Source: Alphaproteobacteria bacterium WMHbin7 (lineage in GTDB: Bacteria; Pseudomonadota; Alphaproteobacteria; Rhodospirillales; WMHbin7). From it: a stretch of 64,000 nucleotides of DNA. Of this stretch, positions 1-10,214 are shown piece by piece (positions within the stretch are counted from its first letter, which is position 1; every line of letters starts with the position of its first letter). Position numbers and translations under genes: made by a program. The stretch covers positions 1 to 64,000 of the forward strand of contig PDZW01000004.1 of assembly GCA_002753155.1 (NCBI GenBank), written 5' to 3'. Under the pieces are notes generated by a model. That model worked only from the letters and a program-made list of their open reading frames with translations, did no database searches and was not told the origin of the DNA.

Positions 1-91
1 CCGAAAATCTGGCCGCGATTTCTTCGAAATCATCCTCAAAAACGGTGAGGTGGGGAGCACATGGATTTGTAAAAATTTCATATGCTGTCAT
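1..91 (-). CDS. 5' fragment of an unidentified minus-strand gene (runs off left edge)
   Basis: An open frame reads leftward from an ATG at 91 to the window edge with no stop, giving about 30 residues that begin MTAYEIFTNPCAPH and include the acidic stretch EDDFEEIAARF. It lies about 100 bases downstream of the PD-(D/E)XK-like gene on the same strand, so it could be a fourth member of that operon. The Shine-Dalgarno is weak (GGGAATT). The fragment is too short to assign a family. A forward frame is also open for about 125 bases here, so the call is tentative. Confidence 0.35.
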   Translation of the reverse strand, partial: MTAYEIFTNPCAPHLTVFEDDFEEIAARFS

Positions 92-191
92 TCCATAATT
101 CCCAGTTATCTTTCACATGATCCATGATTGTATCAGCGCGTTCGCGCATCGCTATTGCTTGTAATTGTATTAAGCGAAAAAATCAAGATGC

Positions 192-1310
192 TTACACCGT
201 ATAAGGCTGGCCAGGATCATCTGCTGCATCAGCCTTACCGAAATGGGTGTCATACAGCTTGATGGCATTTGCGCGCGCTGTGGGCCCGAGCCTGCGCTGA
301 ACTGTATAATTTAGTGCCTGAAGATAGCCGTTCAGGGCTGCCTCGCCGGGATCCATCCCCAAATCATCATGCGATGCCTTCACTGGAAAGAATTTGTCGC
401 CCAAGCGTTCGATAACCCAGGTGACCAGCGATAGCCCACAAGCCGTCATTTCCTCTTGTGGAACATCCAGCTCGCATTCGACCAGATTATGGGGCGGCGT
501 CTTGCGTCTGACTTTGCTTTTGCGTGACGTCGAGACCAGTAGGATTGGCAGGCTGGATGGCGGCATGCCTATCCTTGTCGTCTGCCAAGTGTCGCGTTCA
601 CGTACCGCAAAGACAAGGCGCTCTGCAGGCCACTCAACATCTTCCAACTTCAGCCCATGAGTAAGCCGTGATTGATGCTTCCTTAGTTGAATCATCACAT
701 CACGCAGGGATGGCTGATAGGATTTGACCTCAACAATCCCGTAAATCTCGATGGGGCCGCCGTTGTCGCGGGGAAGACAGGCGATCAATCCGTCAGCACC
801 CTTGTACCAACCGGCACTGCCATCACGGCGCATCCGGATCGTTGAGCCCGGGATCAACCTGACCGACGATGGCAGAAGTCCGGAGTTTCGCCAGCCATTG
901 ATAAGCGCAATCACCGTTTCGAAGGCCAGGAGTTCGGCAACTTCGCCTTGCATTTTGACGGCGACATGGCCAACCAGAAAATTGAGGAGCAACTCCACTT
1001 CGTCATCGGATAATGTTGAATCGTCAGTCACAAACTGGCGCAACAAACCGCTTTTCGGATGATGGACAATATTCGGCACCGGTTCAAAAAGAGCCGTGAA
1101 CAAAATTCGCTCAACGTCAAAGACAGTAGGCCTCGTCTGACCAGTGGTTTCCATCACCAAGCCAGCCGCAGCACGCACTAACCGCTGCGCCAGCTTTTGC
1201 GATCCCACGATATCGGCAAATTTGGCCGTTAGGCCGTCAACCGGCACTCCGTTTGAATCAAGGGCTAAATCGTTACTGCCAACCACCCTGCCCTCCAAGA
1301 ACAACGTCAA
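192..1310 (-). CDS. PD-(D/E)XK-nuclease-like protein, third gene of putative defence operon
   Basis: This encodes 372 residues with no family I can name. Around residues 170-200 it carries an acidic residue in GADGLIA, followed about 20 residues later by GIVEVKSYQ. That D...E-x-K spacing is typical of PD-(D/E)XK nucleases; a candidate helix acidic residue lies near residue 123 (QGEVAEL). The start is TTG at 1310, preceded by GGAGAGG at suitable spacing. The gene begins 46 bases after the stop of the RloC-like ATPase gene on the same strand, so co-transcription is likely. I infer that it is a nuclease effector or accessory of the operon. It could instead be an inactive PD-(D/E)XK-fold subunit. 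The operon context is better supported than the function. Confidence 0.6.
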   Translation of the reverse strand: MTLFLEGRVVGSNDLALDSNGVPVDGLTAKFADIVGSQKLAQRLVRAAAGLVMETTGQTRPTVFDVERILFTALFEPVPNIVHHPKSGLLRQFVTDDSTLSDDEVELLLNFLVGHVAVKMQGEVAELLAFETVIALINGWRNSGLLPSSVRLIPGSTIRMRRDGSAGWYKGADGLIACLPRDNGGPIEIYGIVEVKSYQPSLRDVMIQLRKHQSRLTHGLKLEDVEWPAERLVFAVRERDTWQTTRIGMPPSSLPILLVSTSRKSKVRRKTPPHNLVECELDVPQEEMTACGLSLVTWVIERLGDKFFPVKASHDDLGMDPGEAALNGYLQALNYTVQRRLGPTARANAIKLYDTHFGKADAADDPGQPYTV

Positions 1311-1356
1311 CTGGCAACCACCTCTCCGGATTACAGCGGACCGCTCCAGTCCCAGT

Positions 1357-4011
1357 CTATTTCACTGTATCGTGATGCTTCTTTAACCATTCCGCCACGG
1401 CTTCAAGTTCGGCCAAGTCCTCTGCCAACTCTTTCGGTTCCGGTATCGGATCGGTGTTGGCACCGGGATTGTCGTGGCTATAGGTCGAGCATCGGGTCAT
1501 ACCGCTTTCGATGCGGGAAAGAATGACGGGGTCGGCGGTCAAATAGCGGAGCTTCTTCGTCTGAATATCCTTTTGGAACCGCTGGACCATGCCATAAAGC
1601 AGCAATTCCTCCACCAGCCGCTCCCAGGCATCGCGCATGCGTCCATAGATCTGCTTGGCATCCCGTTCATATTGCCCAGCACTTTCATCGGCCGTCTTGG
1701 CCGCTTTCGCAACCATGGTTTTGAGTTCGTGAATTCGGTTCTTAACTTTCTGAGAATTCCATTTCCCACGAATGGGATCGACATGCCCGGCGGTGCCAGC
1801 CGAACGAACGTGGAATAGTTGCTGAAAGTCCAACGGACCTCCTGTCCCCTCAACAGCCGTACACAGCTTGTCGTAGAACACCAGGTCGTGGGTGAAAACG
1901 ACGACCTGCCGTCGTGTTGCCTCATCGGCCAGGCGGCCTGCGATGACCTGCGCCCAACTATGGTCCAGAGACGAAACGGGATCATCGAAGACCAGGCAGC
2001 CGCAGCCGCCGCCAATGCTCTGCTCGGCCAGAAAGGCGGCAAGAGACAAGGCCCGGCGTTCGCCTTCGCTTAGAATTTCAGACAGTTTGCAGTCGGTGAT
2101 CTTTCGGCCATCCAAGTCGATGATAAATTTCGCGGCATCGCGGTTCTTCTTTGGAGTGACCGTAACCTTCAAGCGTTCCAATTTTAGGGCAGCGATTTCA
2201 CGTGCATAGGCATCGCGAAGACTTTCCGTGAGATAACGGTCCTTCAGGGCATTGAAGAATTTGGTGATTTGCTGAGGATTGGCACTGTCAACGCAAGCTT
2301 GCAAGGCTTCCTGTGTCGCCAAATCGCGGACCCGCTGTTCAAGCCCTACCTTGCCTGCTTCAAGTACCTCCCAAGCCTCAAGCTCTCTTAACTCGGCGGC
2401 TTGGGCCTGAGCCTCGGGACTTCCGGCCCCAGCCGTCAGCCGCTCGATGTCCTGACGGGTGTTCTCGGAAGCAATGACAAGCCTTGCCGCGACGGCAGTC
2501 GGAACAGGCGCCAGGGCACTTTGCCCATCCAACCACGTATCGATGGAAGCGCGCCGCAACTGGGCGGCTTGTCGCCACGCAGCTAGATCGGCAGCCAGAA
2601 CCGGATCCTCCTGGGAAAGATCGAGCTTCGCCAGCGTGCCTTCAACTTCCTTCAGGGCCGCATCCAGGTCTTCGATCCGCTGGCCAAACAGCTCGGCCGC
2701 TTCCTCGGCGTCTTGCTGAATCTGGGTAGAGACATAGTCCTCTAAGTTCCGAAAGCGTTTCTGCGCTTCCGGCTGCAGGACTTGCTGGCAGAGCGGGCAG
2801 AGTGCGCCGTCTTCCACTTGGGGAAAGGCATGATCGGGATGGGAATCTGTCTGGGCATAGACCCGTGCTGCTTCCCACATTTCCTTCCACAACGGGCTGC
2901 TAACAGGAAGAGAACAGCCCTCAAACAGATGAGCGTTGAGATCCCTGGCGGTCTCGGCCTTCCGCTTGGCCTCGAACCGGGCGGTACGGGTAACCTCCAA
3001 TTCGGCATCGCCTAAAAGGTCCTCGGCACTTTCCACGGCCAGTCCTGCCGCGTCCAGGAGAGGTGCTAGCACTGTCTTGGTTCGAAGTTTCTCCTGGGGC
3101 GCCAGAACGGATTGGCGCAGATCCTTAAGACGCGCCTTTTGATCTGCGGAAAGCGTCAACTTGTCGGCAATCTCCTGTGCCGTCGTCTTGCCCGATAGCC
3201 CGGCGACAAAAGCGGCCGCCTTAGTACCCTCGGCGATCTTGGGACTCGTCTGCTCCAGTTTTGTGGAAAGCGCCTTGACCTGCCCCGATAATATTTCACG
3301 CACTTCATCGCAAAACTCGATTAGTCCCTGGATGATGTCAATGTTGAAGGGCAGCAATTCGATGGCATTGCCGAAATCGACATAGGCTTGGGTCGCGTCG
3401 GCATCGAAGACCGTCAGGCCGGGAATGCGTTGGCCAAGTGTGGCGGCGCTCCAGGTGAACGCCTCTTTAGCCCCGTTAATCTCAATGTCAATGATCGCTG
3501 TCGCATCGGCGGCAGGAGCGTCGGCAAAGACGTCGGGCAGAATCTTCTTCTTCGGATCGTCGCCTCGGCCACTGCCGACGCGGCGCAGGATACGGGTATA
3601 GCCCGATTTACCGGCGCCATTGTCGCCCAAGACCGCCGTCAAGCCATCACGGGAAAACGTCAAGTGCGCATCCCCGGCCATTCGGCCCACGTGCCGGATG
3701 TCATGGATGCCTAACACCCGCGTTGTCACGCCGCTGGAACTTCCGCCCGAACCCAAATTTTCTGCCCCCAGAGGCACCATTTCCGGCGGCTCGCCTTCCA
3801 CCGGCAAGCCGCCTTCCTTGCGAACGAACGCCGTCAATTCCGCCTTGTCGGCTTCCGTCAGAAAGCCTGCAACGGCAAGCCGGCGCAGGGCGTCTTGCTG
3901 CCACGTGGGACGTCCTGCGGACCATTCAAGGATATCGGCAATGGGGTCGGGTACAGCGGCAGCAACCGGAGCGTCGCCTTCAGGCATGTCCTCGTTCTGT
4001 GGCATATCCAT
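1357..4011 (-). CDS. RloC/PrrC-like ABC ATPase with zinc-hook motif
   Basis: The product is 884 residues of the AAA_13/RecF-like ABC ATPase type. Counting from the chosen start, Walker A GDNGAGKS is near 130, an ABC signature LSEGE near 647, Walker B and D-loop VFDDPVSSLDH near 672, and the switch histidine in VVFTHDL near 706. Between the ATPase halves lies helical sequence with CPLC near 405, as in Rad50 and RloC zinc hooks. The C-terminal region has R-x3-E in RMRDAWERLVEE (about R793/E797) and a histidine near 846, reminiscent of the Arg-Glu-His triad of PrrC/RloC anticodon nucleases. The track start is TTG at 4026. I prefer ATG at 4011, which overlaps the helicase stop as TGATG. The ABC ATPase class is certain; tRNA cleavage is inference. 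Confidence 0.75.
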   Translation of the reverse strand: MDMPQNEDMPEGDAPVAAAVPDPIADILEWSAGRPTWQQDALRRLAVAGFLTEADKAELTAFVRKEGGLPVEGEPPEMVPLGAENLGSGGSSSGVTTRVLGIHDIRHVGRMAGDAHLTFSRDGLTAVLGDNGAGKSGYTRILRRVGSGRGDDPKKKILPDVFADAPAADATAIIDIEINGAKEAFTWSAATLGQRIPGLTVFDADATQAYVDFGNAIELLPFNIDIIQGLIEFCDEVREILSGQVKALSTKLEQTSPKIAEGTKAAAFVAGLSGKTTAQEIADKLTLSADQKARLKDLRQSVLAPQEKLRTKTVLAPLLDAAGLAVESAEDLLGDAELEVTRTARFEAKRKAETARDLNAHLFEGCSLPVSSPLWKEMWEAARVYAQTDSHPDHAFPQVEDGALCPLCQQVLQPEAQKRFRNLEDYVSTQIQQDAEEAAELFGQRIEDLDAALKEVEGTLAKLDLSQEDPVLAADLAAWRQAAQLRRASIDTWLDGQSALAPVPTAVAARLVIASENTRQDIERLTAGAGSPEAQAQAAELRELEAWEVLEAGKVGLEQRVRDLATQEALQACVDSANPQQITKFFNALKDRYLTESLRDAYAREIAALKLERLKVTVTPKKNRDAAKFIIDLDGRKITDCKLSEILSEGERRALSLAAFLAEQSIGGGCGCLVFDDPVSSLDHSWAQVIAGRLADEATRRQVVVFTHDLVFYDKLCTAVEGTGGPLDFQQLFHVRSAGTAGHVDPIRGKWNSQKVKNRIHELKTMVAKAAKTADESAGQYERDAKQIYGRMRDAWERLVEELLLYGMVQRFQKDIQTKKLRYLTADPVILSRIESGMTRCSTYSHDNPGANTDPIPEPKELAEDLAELEAVAEWLKKHHDTVK

Positions 4012-7000
4012 CACTCTATCCCCCAAGCCGCCTCCAACCGCTCTCGGCTGCTCTTGCGTAGCACCTGGAACCCCGCGATTCGGGCCATCTCCTTCAGTGC
4101 CTCATCGCCATCCATTCCCTGCGCCTTAATTTCGCGGGCAAGTGCCGCAAGTTCGGGCAGCGCGGTTTCGTCAACCGGGCGGTTTGCACCGGTTGTCGGG
4201 CGGCGATAAGCAGGCCAAGCGCTGGTGTCCATTCCCTTGGGCCAGACGAAGTGATATTCGCCCTCTTTGACCAAGTGGAAATCAGGCTTGGCTGCCTTCA
4301 AGACCCGCTCGTGGATACGCCCACCGGTTCGAGTCCAACCATGGGCTCTGGCCACGCGCTTGGCCAGCACGTCATCGCGCACCGGCCCTTCAGCCTCGAC
4401 CACGGCCGAGATCATGGTCCGCAGGGTGGCGTCGTAAGAACGCTCGAAGAAGGCCTCCGCATCAACGCCGCTGGCGTCGGACGGATCCCATTCACGGAAA
4501 ACTGATGGGGTGATGGAAGACACACCAGCCCCTGCCGGTCCGCGGGCATAGGTAGGCGACAAGGCAAAATCGGCGGCCTTGAACAGGTCGTCTGCCAAGC
4601 GACTTCGTGAGGATGGTTCCACGTCCACCGCTTCCGTCAACGGCCCGGTCTCTGCTTCAAGGTCGTCCACTTTGGAAACGGTATTGATCTCCTCCTCAGC
4701 CCGGCGAGACCTGGCAACCTCCAGCAGAGAGGCTAGCCGGTCATGAACCTTGCCAAGGGCGCTGGCCTTGTCCACCCACCAGTCGGTCGACCAGATACGG
4801 ACGATCTCCCAGCCCAGCCCCCGCAACACCTGTTCGCGTAGCTTGTCGCGGTCGCGGGCCGTGGCCGAACGGTGATAGGTGGCTCCGTCGCATTCGATGC
4901 CTGCCAGATAGCGGCCAGGGGCATCTGGATCGACCACGCCCAGGTCGATGCGGAATTTGGACACCCCCACCTGGGGATGGACACGCCAGCCATGCTCGGC
5001 CAGCGAGGCGCCAACCGCTTTTTCGAACGGGGAATCGTAGTCGCCGATGGTTCCCTGATTGGCTTCGGCCAGGGTGCGCGGACCGCGTTCGGCAAATTCC
5101 AGGAAGTGCTTGAGGTCCCGGACCCCTTCTGCCCTGGTGCGGCTGAGTTCCATCTTCTCGGGCGACAGGCTGGAGAATACGCACAACTCATGGCGGGCGC
5201 GGGTGACGGCCACGTTCAGCCGCCGTTCGCCGCCACTCTTGTTCATGGGGCCGAAATTCATCGAAACGGCACCAGTAATGTCGGGGCCATAGGTGATCGA
5301 GAAATACATCACATCACGTTCGTCACCCTGGACGTTCTCAAGATTCTTGACGAAAACCGGCTCCAGCGCATCTTCGGCAAAGTAGGGCTCGATGCTAGGA
5401 TCCTTGCGCCGTTCTTCGTCCAGCAGGTCCTCGATCAGTTTCTGCTGCTCGCTGTTGAATGTCACTACACCGACGGTCAACCCGCTAGTGGCAAATGCCT
5501 TGTCCTTGAGCCGACGCACGAGGTGCGAGACCAGGGCAAAGGCTTCAGGCTTATTGATGCGGGCACCACCCTTCTCGTAAACACCGTTACGGACCAGGTG
5601 AAAGCTGACGGCTCGGTCCTCGGTCACCGGCGAGGGAAAGGTAACCAGCCGCCCCTCGTAATAGCGATGGTTCGAGAAGGCGATCAGGCTTTCGTGACGA
5701 GAGCGGTAGTGCCAGTCCAAGGAGCAGACGGCGAGATTAGCGCCGATACATTCATCCAGGATGGATTCCATGTCGCCTTCAAGTTCCACGCTGTCGTCCG
5801 CGTCCTCTTCCGAACGGCCGAAGAAGTTGGTGGGGGGTAACTGCTTGGGGTCACCCACCATCACGACTTGGCGGCCACGCGCAATGGCGCCGATCGCGTC
5901 CCAAACGGGGATTTGCGACGCCTCGTCGAACACAACAATGTCGAACATGGCCTGATCCGGCGTCAGGTATTGGGCGATGGAAAGTGGGCTCATAAGCAGG
6001 CAGGGCGTCAATTTAGGCAGGGCATCTGGTATGCCCTGGATGAGCGAGCGCAGGGGAATATGCGCGCGCTTCTTGCTCATTTCGCGCTTAAGCAACCCCC
6101 ATCCCGAAGCTCGCTGAATCGACTCCTGTTCTGGCAATTCCGAGCAAAGACTGGCCCGGATCATCGCCCGGGTGAGTAGATTGAAGCGATCATCCAGCGC
6201 CTTGAAAGCCTGTATCCGGCTCTCGTGCTGGGCAGAGACGAAGCCACGCAGGACAGCGTCATTGTCAACCACGGCATCAAGCCACCAGCGGGCGTAATTC
6301 ACCTCGAACGTTTCGCGTACCCGGCCAAGGGCAACAGCACCGCTTTCAATTCCCATCACTAGAGAAGACAAACCGGCGGCCATGGCCTCGGCGCGCACCT
6401 TGCGCCAAGCGCACCAGCCGTTAAGCTTGGCAGCCAAAGGCGGAATAGCCCTGCACGCCTCGGAAAGCGAATGCGGATCGTCGCCCAGGATGGCGGCAAA
6501 CCCTTCCTCATCACGGCCACAGCAGACCCTGAAGCTATCTTTGGCTGTTAGGAACCACCCCAGGGCATCGGCATAGCTTTGCCCCGCCCCCATCACCGGC
6601 CCCGACGCATCCAGCAGCGCGTTACCGTCGCCCAGCAGTTTTTCCAAAGGTCCTTTCAAGGCCGCCAAGTCTTCAGCCGTGGTCGCCAAGAGCCCCATTG
6701 CCGAAGAGAGCCCCGCCTGGAATTTCAGGGCCGCTTCCACCTCGCCGACTCTGGTTCGTAGTCCGGCCCAGATCCCGCCACTGCGCGAACCGAGATCGGC
6801 CAAGTCCTCGATCTCACGTTCGAGTGCGCGCAGATCGCGCATACGGCCAAGATCGCCCTTCATCTTAAGACCGCAACGCCCATCAGCGATGGCCGACAGG
6901 CCCTCCTCGGTCCAGGGCAGAACCTCTCGGGCAGCCGCCAACGCCGACTGGAAGCGCAATGCCGCCTCCATCTCCTCGGTGGTGTTCCACGGTTCGCCCG

Positions 7001-10000
7001 TGCAAGAGATCAGCGTCTTCAAACCGTCCAGTTCCGCCTCGGTCCGACGCAAGGTCACCAGCCGGTCAAGGTCACCAGCAAAGTCGGGCTTACGCCCTGC
7101 GGGAATGAAGGCCACTAGCGATTTTTCTACCCTTCGCTTGCCCAGCATCTTGGGCAGGAACCAGGATCGCTCGGCCTTGTCCCAGTCGTTCTTCAACTGC
7201 CCTGCGTCAAGGGCTTTCACGCCGTCGGCATAGGGAACGGATAATTGGCCAGTGACTTGGCTATGCAGATTTAGCAGGTCGATCCCCTTGCGCACCGCTG
7301 CCGCCACGTCGGCCGCCCAGGGTTCGGCCAGCAGGTCCATCAGGGCACGATGACGGCTTAGCAGATCGAGGCCATTCTGGAGGTTGATGGCGATGGTTTT
7401 GGCATCAGGCCGCAAGGCAAAGCGCCAGTCGCTGCCTGAGGCCTGAGGCAACAGGTTGGCCAGTTCTTTCAGACCGTCACGCGTCCGCTGGGCCAGACCC
7501 ATCTCGGGAAGACCGACGGCCTTGCGTAACGCAACGGCTGTGTTGATCAGTTCCTCCACCGCCGCAGGCACCACCTCTGCCGCCTGGATTAGCGAACTTT
7601 GCCAATGCGGCGACCATTCACCATGAGCCACCGGAGACAAAGGGCCGCTGGTGACAGAGCCGACGGCCCTGGCATTCACATCCAACCGCTCGGCCAAATC
7701 GCCTAGACCGATGCGGCCATCAGTGTCATGAGACTCGGCAGACGCCCAAGACAGTTTCAGGCGCGGCATGTCGGCTCCGCCGACGATTCGTCCAATGGCG
7801 GAGAACGCGGTCAGGCCGTTGCGGTGCTTGTGATGCAGCCGGTCCACATAGGTGTTGAGTTCGTCCCGCAGCCCCTTGAGGCGCTGCGCCTCGCGCCGCC
7901 ATTCGTTCCCTTCCACCTGGCCCTTGGCGTCCCACGCCTGGCGCAGCTGTTCAAGGACGTCCAGCTTGCGGGCCTTGTTGGAATGGAGTTCAAGGCAGAA
8001 ATCTCCCAGCCCCACTTCGCGCAGACGCCTGTAGACCACGTCCAAAGCGGCGATCTTCTCGGACACGAACAGCACTGTCTTGCGCTCGGCCAAGCATTGG
8101 GCAATGAGGTTGGCGATGGTCTGGCTTTTGCCAGTGCCGGGCGGCCCGATCAGAACAAAATCTTTGCCTCGGGCGGCGGTCATCACGGCCGATAATTGAG
8201 AAGAATCCGCCGGGAGTGGGCAGAAAATCTGATCCGGCGCTTGCTCGCGGTCGAGAGAACGGGGATCGACAAAACCGATGGCGCTGGGATAAGGATCGCG
8301 TGGCGTGTCGATCAGGTGGCGGACCACCGGGTTCTGCTTCAATTGGTCGGTTCGTTCGACCAGATCCTTCCACATCAGGAACTTGGCGAAGGAGAAAGTG
8401 GCCAGGGCAACATCTTGCTGCACCTCCCAGCCCTTGATGTCTTTGATGGCTTGGGCCACTTGGCGCCAGATGCCTTCGACGTCAAGACCATGGTCATCCT
8501 TGGGCAGTTCGGCATCGCCGAAAGGCAGGTTTAGCTTGAAGTCCTGGCGCAGCATTTCCAGCAGCGTCGGATTGAAGCGGGGTTCGTCCTCATGCAGCAG
8601 CAGCGAAAAGCCCGAACGTATGCTTTTACGTTCCAGCGTTACCGGCAACAGGATCAACGGCGCCCGATGGCCCTTCTCCTCGTTCTCGCGCTTCCAGACA
8701 AGAAAACCCAAGGCGAGGAAAAGCGTATTGGCTCCCCCTTCCTGGAGATTTGCCCTGGCTTGACGGTAAAGCTCCACCAGCCGGTTCTCCAGCTCGTTCT
8801 GCTGGATGCCGACCAGCACCTGGTCTCTGTCCATGGCGTCGAGGGCATGGGCACGGCGGGCATCTTCATCGTAGCGCTCCTGGAACAGCGCCTCGCTACG
8901 TGGATCGGCTCCCTCCATGAGGTCAGGCCGCGGCATCAGCCTGATGCGTTTGCCTTGGGCCAGCAGGTCTTCCAGTTTTCCAGGGTCCGGAGCATCGAGC
9001 GGGATCACCCGCTTGCTGGCGCGGAAATTCAAAAGTCCGTTGCGCAAAGACAAGTCGAGCAACTTGCGCTGCCAGCGGTCCAACCTTCCCTGGGGAGTTG
9101 CGGGCGCTTCATCGAGAGGGGTGGTGTCCTCGGGCAGGTCGGGGGCTGGTTCGAAGGTCGGCTCCAACGCCTCTTCCGGCAAGGCGGCCACATGCGTGAC
9201 TGCTTCACCCGAAGCCAGCGGCTTGATACGCTGCATGCGGGCCCTGCGCAAATCCACGGCCAGTTCGAAACCGTCTTCCTCGGCCATGATCTGCTGGGCA
9301 CCTCGCTCGACCGCGCGACTGAAGGCTGGCAGTGGCCGCTGCGTGGCCAAGGTTGTCTCGAAAAGGGCCATCTCCTTAAGCTGCACCCGCTTGCGCAGTG
9401 CCGAAACGTCATCCACCACGGCGGTCGAGAACTCCTCGGCCTTCAGCCACAGACCGGCAAAGGCATGCCCCTTGGTGAAGACCAAAACGGGATTCAGGCC
9501 GCACTGCTCAAGGCAGGCGCAAAAGAGCAGGGCTGTATCCAGGCAGGTGGCCAGCCGCGCCTCAAGAATCTGGGATGGGCCGCGCAACTTCTGCCCCGCA
9601 TGTTCGAAGCTTGCCGGCGGCAGGACATAGTCGATGCCTTGGGAGCCGATGGCGGTCCAGATGGCCGAAGCCAGTTCCCAGGCCCGCTTGGGCCCGCCCA
9701 AGTAGCCATTCAGCGCCGCTTCGCGCCCATTGTCCCGCAGCACCTCCGCCGCCTTTTTCAGAAGCCGGTCCACCGCCGGATCGTTGGGCTGCACGAAGGC
9801 GGCCACTATCTCCGGCAGTTGGCCGATTCCGCTCCAATGATTGCGGGGTAACAGCTCGATCGGCTGGATCAGCCTCGCCATTTCATCACCGCCTGATTTG
9901 GCAACGAAAATAGCACTGGTCGTCTCAGCTTCCGTCAGGCGGGCCAGCAATCCGGCATCCAGGGTCACGTCAAGGCTGGATATGTGGTATCGCTGACCAG

Positions 10001-10214
10001 CGCCGACATAGTCGATATGCCAGGTGCGCGGTTCCAGAAAGCCCGGTTCGGAAGATAGTTCGAGGTCTAGGTCCCTCAACTCGTCAGCGCTATCGTTGAC
10101 AAGCACCACCTCCCGCAACAGCGGCACGGCATTCTGATGGAAAGCCAGATTCAGCCTGGGTATGACGGAAACAATGATTTTTAATGGTGCTTCAACTGCC
10201 GCTTCTGAAACCAT
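4011..10214 (-). CDS. Giant DUF4011/SF1 helicase with transglutaminase-like and Vsr-like nuclease domains
   Basis: This 2067-residue protein is the first gene of the putative defence operon. A transglutaminase-like segment lies near 215-260 (ATCLDTALLF then KGHAFAGLW). The DUF4011 region begins near 378 (WQRKLLDLSLRNGLLNFR). The SF1 helicase core (COG1112 type) has Walker A GPPGTGKS near 690, DEAS box VFDEASQ near 1428, GDPKQLPPT, QGDERDV and the late motif VAVTRARHEL. A Vsr/DUF559-like nuclease domain spans about 1725-1811, with FRIDLGV followed by IECDGATYH. A DUF3320-like segment ends the protein. Large helicases of this type are frequent in defence islands. The downstream ATPase gene is coupled by TGATG. 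The reading frame is intact across all 6.2 kb, which argues for continuing selection. Confidence 0.85.
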   Translation of the reverse strand: MVSEAAVEAPLKIIVSVIPRLNLAFHQNAVPLLREVVLVNDSADELRDLDLELSSEPGFLEPRTWHIDYVGAGQRYHISSLDVTLDAGLLARLTEAETTSAIFVAKSGGDEMARLIQPIELLPRNHWSGIGQLPEIVAAFVQPNDPAVDRLLKKAAEVLRDNGREAALNGYLGGPKRAWELASAIWTAIGSQGIDYVLPPASFEHAGQKLRGPSQILEARLATCLDTALLFCACLEQCGLNPVLVFTKGHAFAGLWLKAEEFSTAVVDDVSALRKRVQLKEMALFETTLATQRPLPAFSRAVERGAQQIMAEEDGFELAVDLRRARMQRIKPLASGEAVTHVAALPEEALEPTFEPAPDLPEDTTPLDEAPATPQGRLDRWQRKLLDLSLRNGLLNFRASKRVIPLDAPDPGKLEDLLAQGKRIRLMPRPDLMEGADPRSEALFQERYDEDARRAHALDAMDRDQVLVGIQQNELENRLVELYRQARANLQEGGANTLFLALGFLVWKRENEEKGHRAPLILLPVTLERKSIRSGFSLLLHEDEPRFNPTLLEMLRQDFKLNLPFGDAELPKDDHGLDVEGIWRQVAQAIKDIKGWEVQQDVALATFSFAKFLMWKDLVERTDQLKQNPVVRHLIDTPRDPYPSAIGFVDPRSLDREQAPDQIFCPLPADSSQLSAVMTAARGKDFVLIGPPGTGKSQTIANLIAQCLAERKTVLFVSEKIAALDVVYRRLREVGLGDFCLELHSNKARKLDVLEQLRQAWDAKGQVEGNEWRREAQRLKGLRDELNTYVDRLHHKHRNGLTAFSAIGRIVGGADMPRLKLSWASAESHDTDGRIGLGDLAERLDVNARAVGSVTSGPLSPVAHGEWSPHWQSSLIQAAEVVPAAVEELINTAVALRKAVGLPEMGLAQRTRDGLKELANLLPQASGSDWRFALRPDAKTIAINLQNGLDLLSRHRALMDLLAEPWAADVAAAVRKGIDLLNLHSQVTGQLSVPYADGVKALDAGQLKNDWDKAERSWFLPKMLGKRRVEKSLVAFIPAGRKPDFAGDLDRLVTLRRTEAELDGLKTLISCTGEPWNTTEEMEAALRFQSALAAAREVLPWTEEGLSAIADGRCGLKMKGDLGRMRDLRALEREIEDLADLGSRSGGIWAGLRTRVGEVEAALKFQAGLSSAMGLLATTAEDLAALKGPLEKLLGDGNALLDASGPVMGAGQSYADALGWFLTAKDSFRVCCGRDEEGFAAILGDDPHSLSEACRAIPPLAAKLNGWCAWRKVRAEAMAAGLSSLVMGIESGAVALGRVRETFEVNYARWWLDAVVDNDAVLRGFVSAQHESRIQAFKALDDRFNLLTRAMIRASLCSELPEQESIQRASGWGLLKREMSKKRAHIPLRSLIQGIPDALPKLTPCLLMSPLSIAQYLTPDQAMFDIVVFDEASQIPVWDAIGAIARGRQVVMVGDPKQLPPTNFFGRSEEDADDSVELEGDMESILDECIGANLAVCSLDWHYRSRHESLIAFSNHRYYEGRLVTFPSPVTEDRAVSFHLVRNGVYEKGGARINKPEAFALVSHLVRRLKDKAFATSGLTVGVVTFNSEQQKLIEDLLDEERRKDPSIEPYFAEDALEPVFVKNLENVQGDERDVMYFSITYGPDITGAVSMNFGPMNKSGGERRLNVAVTRARHELCVFSSLSPEKMELSRTRAEGVRDLKHFLEFAERGPRTLAEANQGTIGDYDSPFEKAVGASLAEHGWRVHPQVGVSKFRIDLGVVDPDAPGRYLAGIECDGATYHRSATARDRDKLREQVLRGLGWEIVRIWSTDWWVDKASALGKVHDRLASLLEVARSRRAEEEINTVSKVDDLEAETGPLTEAVDVEPSSRSRLADDLFKAADFALSPTYARGPAGAGVSSITPSVFREWDPSDASGVDAEAFFERSYDATLRTMISAVVEAEGPVRDDVLAKRVARAHGWTRTGGRIHERVLKAAKPDFHLVKEGEYHFVWPKGMDTSAWPAYRRPTTGANRPVDETALPELAALAREIKAQGMDGDEALKEMARIAGFQVLRKSSRERLEAAWGIE

